Positions 5,155 through 5,977 of a DNA stretch of 5,977 nucleotides are shown here, piece by piece (positions within the stretch are counted from its first letter, which is position 1; every line of letters begins with the position of its first letter). Origin of the DNA: Marinospirillum sp. (GTDB taxonomy: Bacteria > Pseudomonadota > Gammaproteobacteria > Pseudomonadales > Halomonadaceae). Below the pieces are notes generated by a model. It ran no database searches. It saw only the letters and a program-made list of their open reading frames with translations, and was not told where the DNA came from. A program made the position numbers and the translations under genes. The stretch spans positions 1-5,977 of the forward strand of contig SKOQ01000186.1 of NCBI GenBank assembly GCA_007119985.1. The letters run 5' to 3'.

Positions 5155-5977
5155 CTAGATTAAATCCGCGATGCTCGATAAATCCGGCATCACCTGCGTA
5201 ATACGCAGTGCATCAATTCCCCACAGAGTCGCTGGATTCACCCGCATCCGCTCATTAACTGGGCACACGCTTTTAATCGCAAACTGGCGCGAGGCTGTAT
5301 TGCGCCGCCTTGGCGATAAGAATAAATCGCCATCGGCTTTGCGCACACTGGCGACCAAAGGCGCTTTTGGGTCAGAAGTCCGACCTATCACCACCGCCAA
5401 TTCACCATTATTTAAGCGCACATACACGCCAGGCGGATAAACCCCGAGTTCATTGAGGAACAACAGGGTGAGTTTTTCATCAAACTGGCTGCCACGGCGA
5501 ATAAAAATCTCACGCAAAGAATCTTTATGCTTGATCGGGCTGCGATAGGGTCTTGGTGTCACCATCGCACTATAGACATCGGCCAGCGCAACCACACGCG
5601 CCTCACGACGTATTTGATCCCCTTTCAAGGCACGCGGATAACCGCTGCCATCGAGTTTTTCATGATGCTGGGCAATGATCTCCAACCAAAGATCATCCGT
5701 CACTCCTGCCTGCTGCAACTTTTGCACGCCCTGTTCAGGATGGCGATTAATCACCTTGCGCTGTTGCGCGTTTAACGGTGATTTCTGCTGATGCAAACGC
5801 TGCTGGTAAGGGTTCATCGCCACATTACAGGTGAGACATGCGGCCATCACCGCAAGACGCACCTCTTGCGGGGCTTGCAAGCGCTCTAAAATCAGCTCAG
5901 CCAACACGGCAATTTGCATCGGATGATGAATGGGATAGGCAAACTGATCCGATAAGTGCACCGCGCCAAGCAGCGCA
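5155..5977 (-). CDS. HD-GYP-like domain protein with degenerate HD motif (N-terminus off the window)
   Basis: HD-GYP proteins are usually cyclic-di-GMP phosphodiesterases. The frame is open through the right edge (upstream codons read ALLGA), so the GTG at 5961 is probably internal and the gene is incomplete here. Numbering from that GTG: HHP at 12-14; the place of the HD dyad reads LTCNVAM (43-49), with no His-Asp; HPEQG at 74-78; HHE at 99-101; DGSGYP at 104-109; ADVYSAM at 127-133, followed by RPYR. The GYP half is intact, but one metal-binding HD pair is lost, so catalysis is doubtful. Nucleotide binding or a protein-interaction role is possible. After about residue 172 comes a beta-rich tail beginning LGVYPPGVYVRLNNGE, found in related proteins as I remember them. 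No N-terminal sensory domain can be assessed. The gene is convergent with elbB and has no functional link visible in the window. Confidence 0.85.
   Translation of the reverse strand, partial: ALLGAVHLSDQFAYPIHHPMQIAVLAELILERLQAPQEVRLAVMAACLTCNVAMNPYQQRLHQQKSPLNAQQRKVINRHPEQGVQKLQQAGVTDDLWLEIIAQHHEKLDGSGYPRALKGDQIRREARVVALADVYSAMVTPRPYRSPIKHKDSLREIFIRRGSQFDEKLTLLFLNELGVYPPGVYVRLNNGELAVVIGRTSDPKAPLVASVRKADGDLFLSPRRRNTASRQFAIKSVCPVNERMRVNPATLWGIDALRITQVMPDLSSIADLI

Noticed and set aside
5959..5961. GTG as the true start of the HD-GYP-like gene
   Set aside because: The frame stays open upstream to the window edge with family-like residues (LLGAVHLSD), so the start most likely lies outside.
1..5977. 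CRISPR arrays, tRNA/rRNA genes, phage or defence genes
   Set aside because: No regularly spaced repeats, no recognisable tRNA or rRNA sequence, and every long open frame is accounted for by housekeeping or signalling genes.

Overview
The window looks like ordinary chromosomal sequence from a gammaproteobacterium, probably of the Pseudomonas/Oceanospirillales type. The basis is the protein sequences: an aspartate-rich, magnesium-type HemB very like the Pseudomonas one, a PPK1 directly downstream of hemB on the same strand, an ElbB of the enterobacterial type, and an HD-GYP-like protein with a degenerate first motif. The assignment to a group is inference from remembered family members; no search was run.

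Layout from left to right. Positions 1-83 hold the last 26 codons of a plus-strand gene with a very basic tail. Positions 121-263 hold a non-coding, imperfectly palindromic element of about 143 bp with near-identical inverted ends, which looks like a MITE or other dispersed repeat. Its right end supplies two bases of the stop codon of a small minus-strand gene (262-585, 107 aa, Trp-rich, function unknown). Next on the minus strand come ppk (693-3098, polyphosphate kinase, 801 aa with a long low-complexity N-terminal extension) and, upstream of it, hemB (3242-4246, porphobilinogen synthase, GTG start). hemB and elbB (plus, 4431-5090) are divergent and share a 184-bp intergenic region with a plausible extended -10 promoter for hemB, a -10-like box towards elbB, and an inverted repeat between them. 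elbB converges on an HD-GYP-like gene (minus, 5155 to beyond the right edge); a perfect 9-bp hairpin sits between the two stop codons.

Functionally, hemB makes porphobilinogen for tetrapyrrole synthesis. ppk makes inorganic polyphosphate from ATP and is probably at least partly co-transcribed with hemB. ElbB is a DJ-1/PfpI-superfamily glyoxalase-like protein. The last gene belongs to the cyclic-di-GMP phosphodiesterase fold but has lost its HD dyad. I see no defence system, prophage, CRISPR array, tRNA or rRNA. The parts least explained by standard annotation are the palindromic element, the unknown 107-aa protein, the PPK extension, the degenerate HD-GYP protein and the dyad in the hemB/elbB divergent region.
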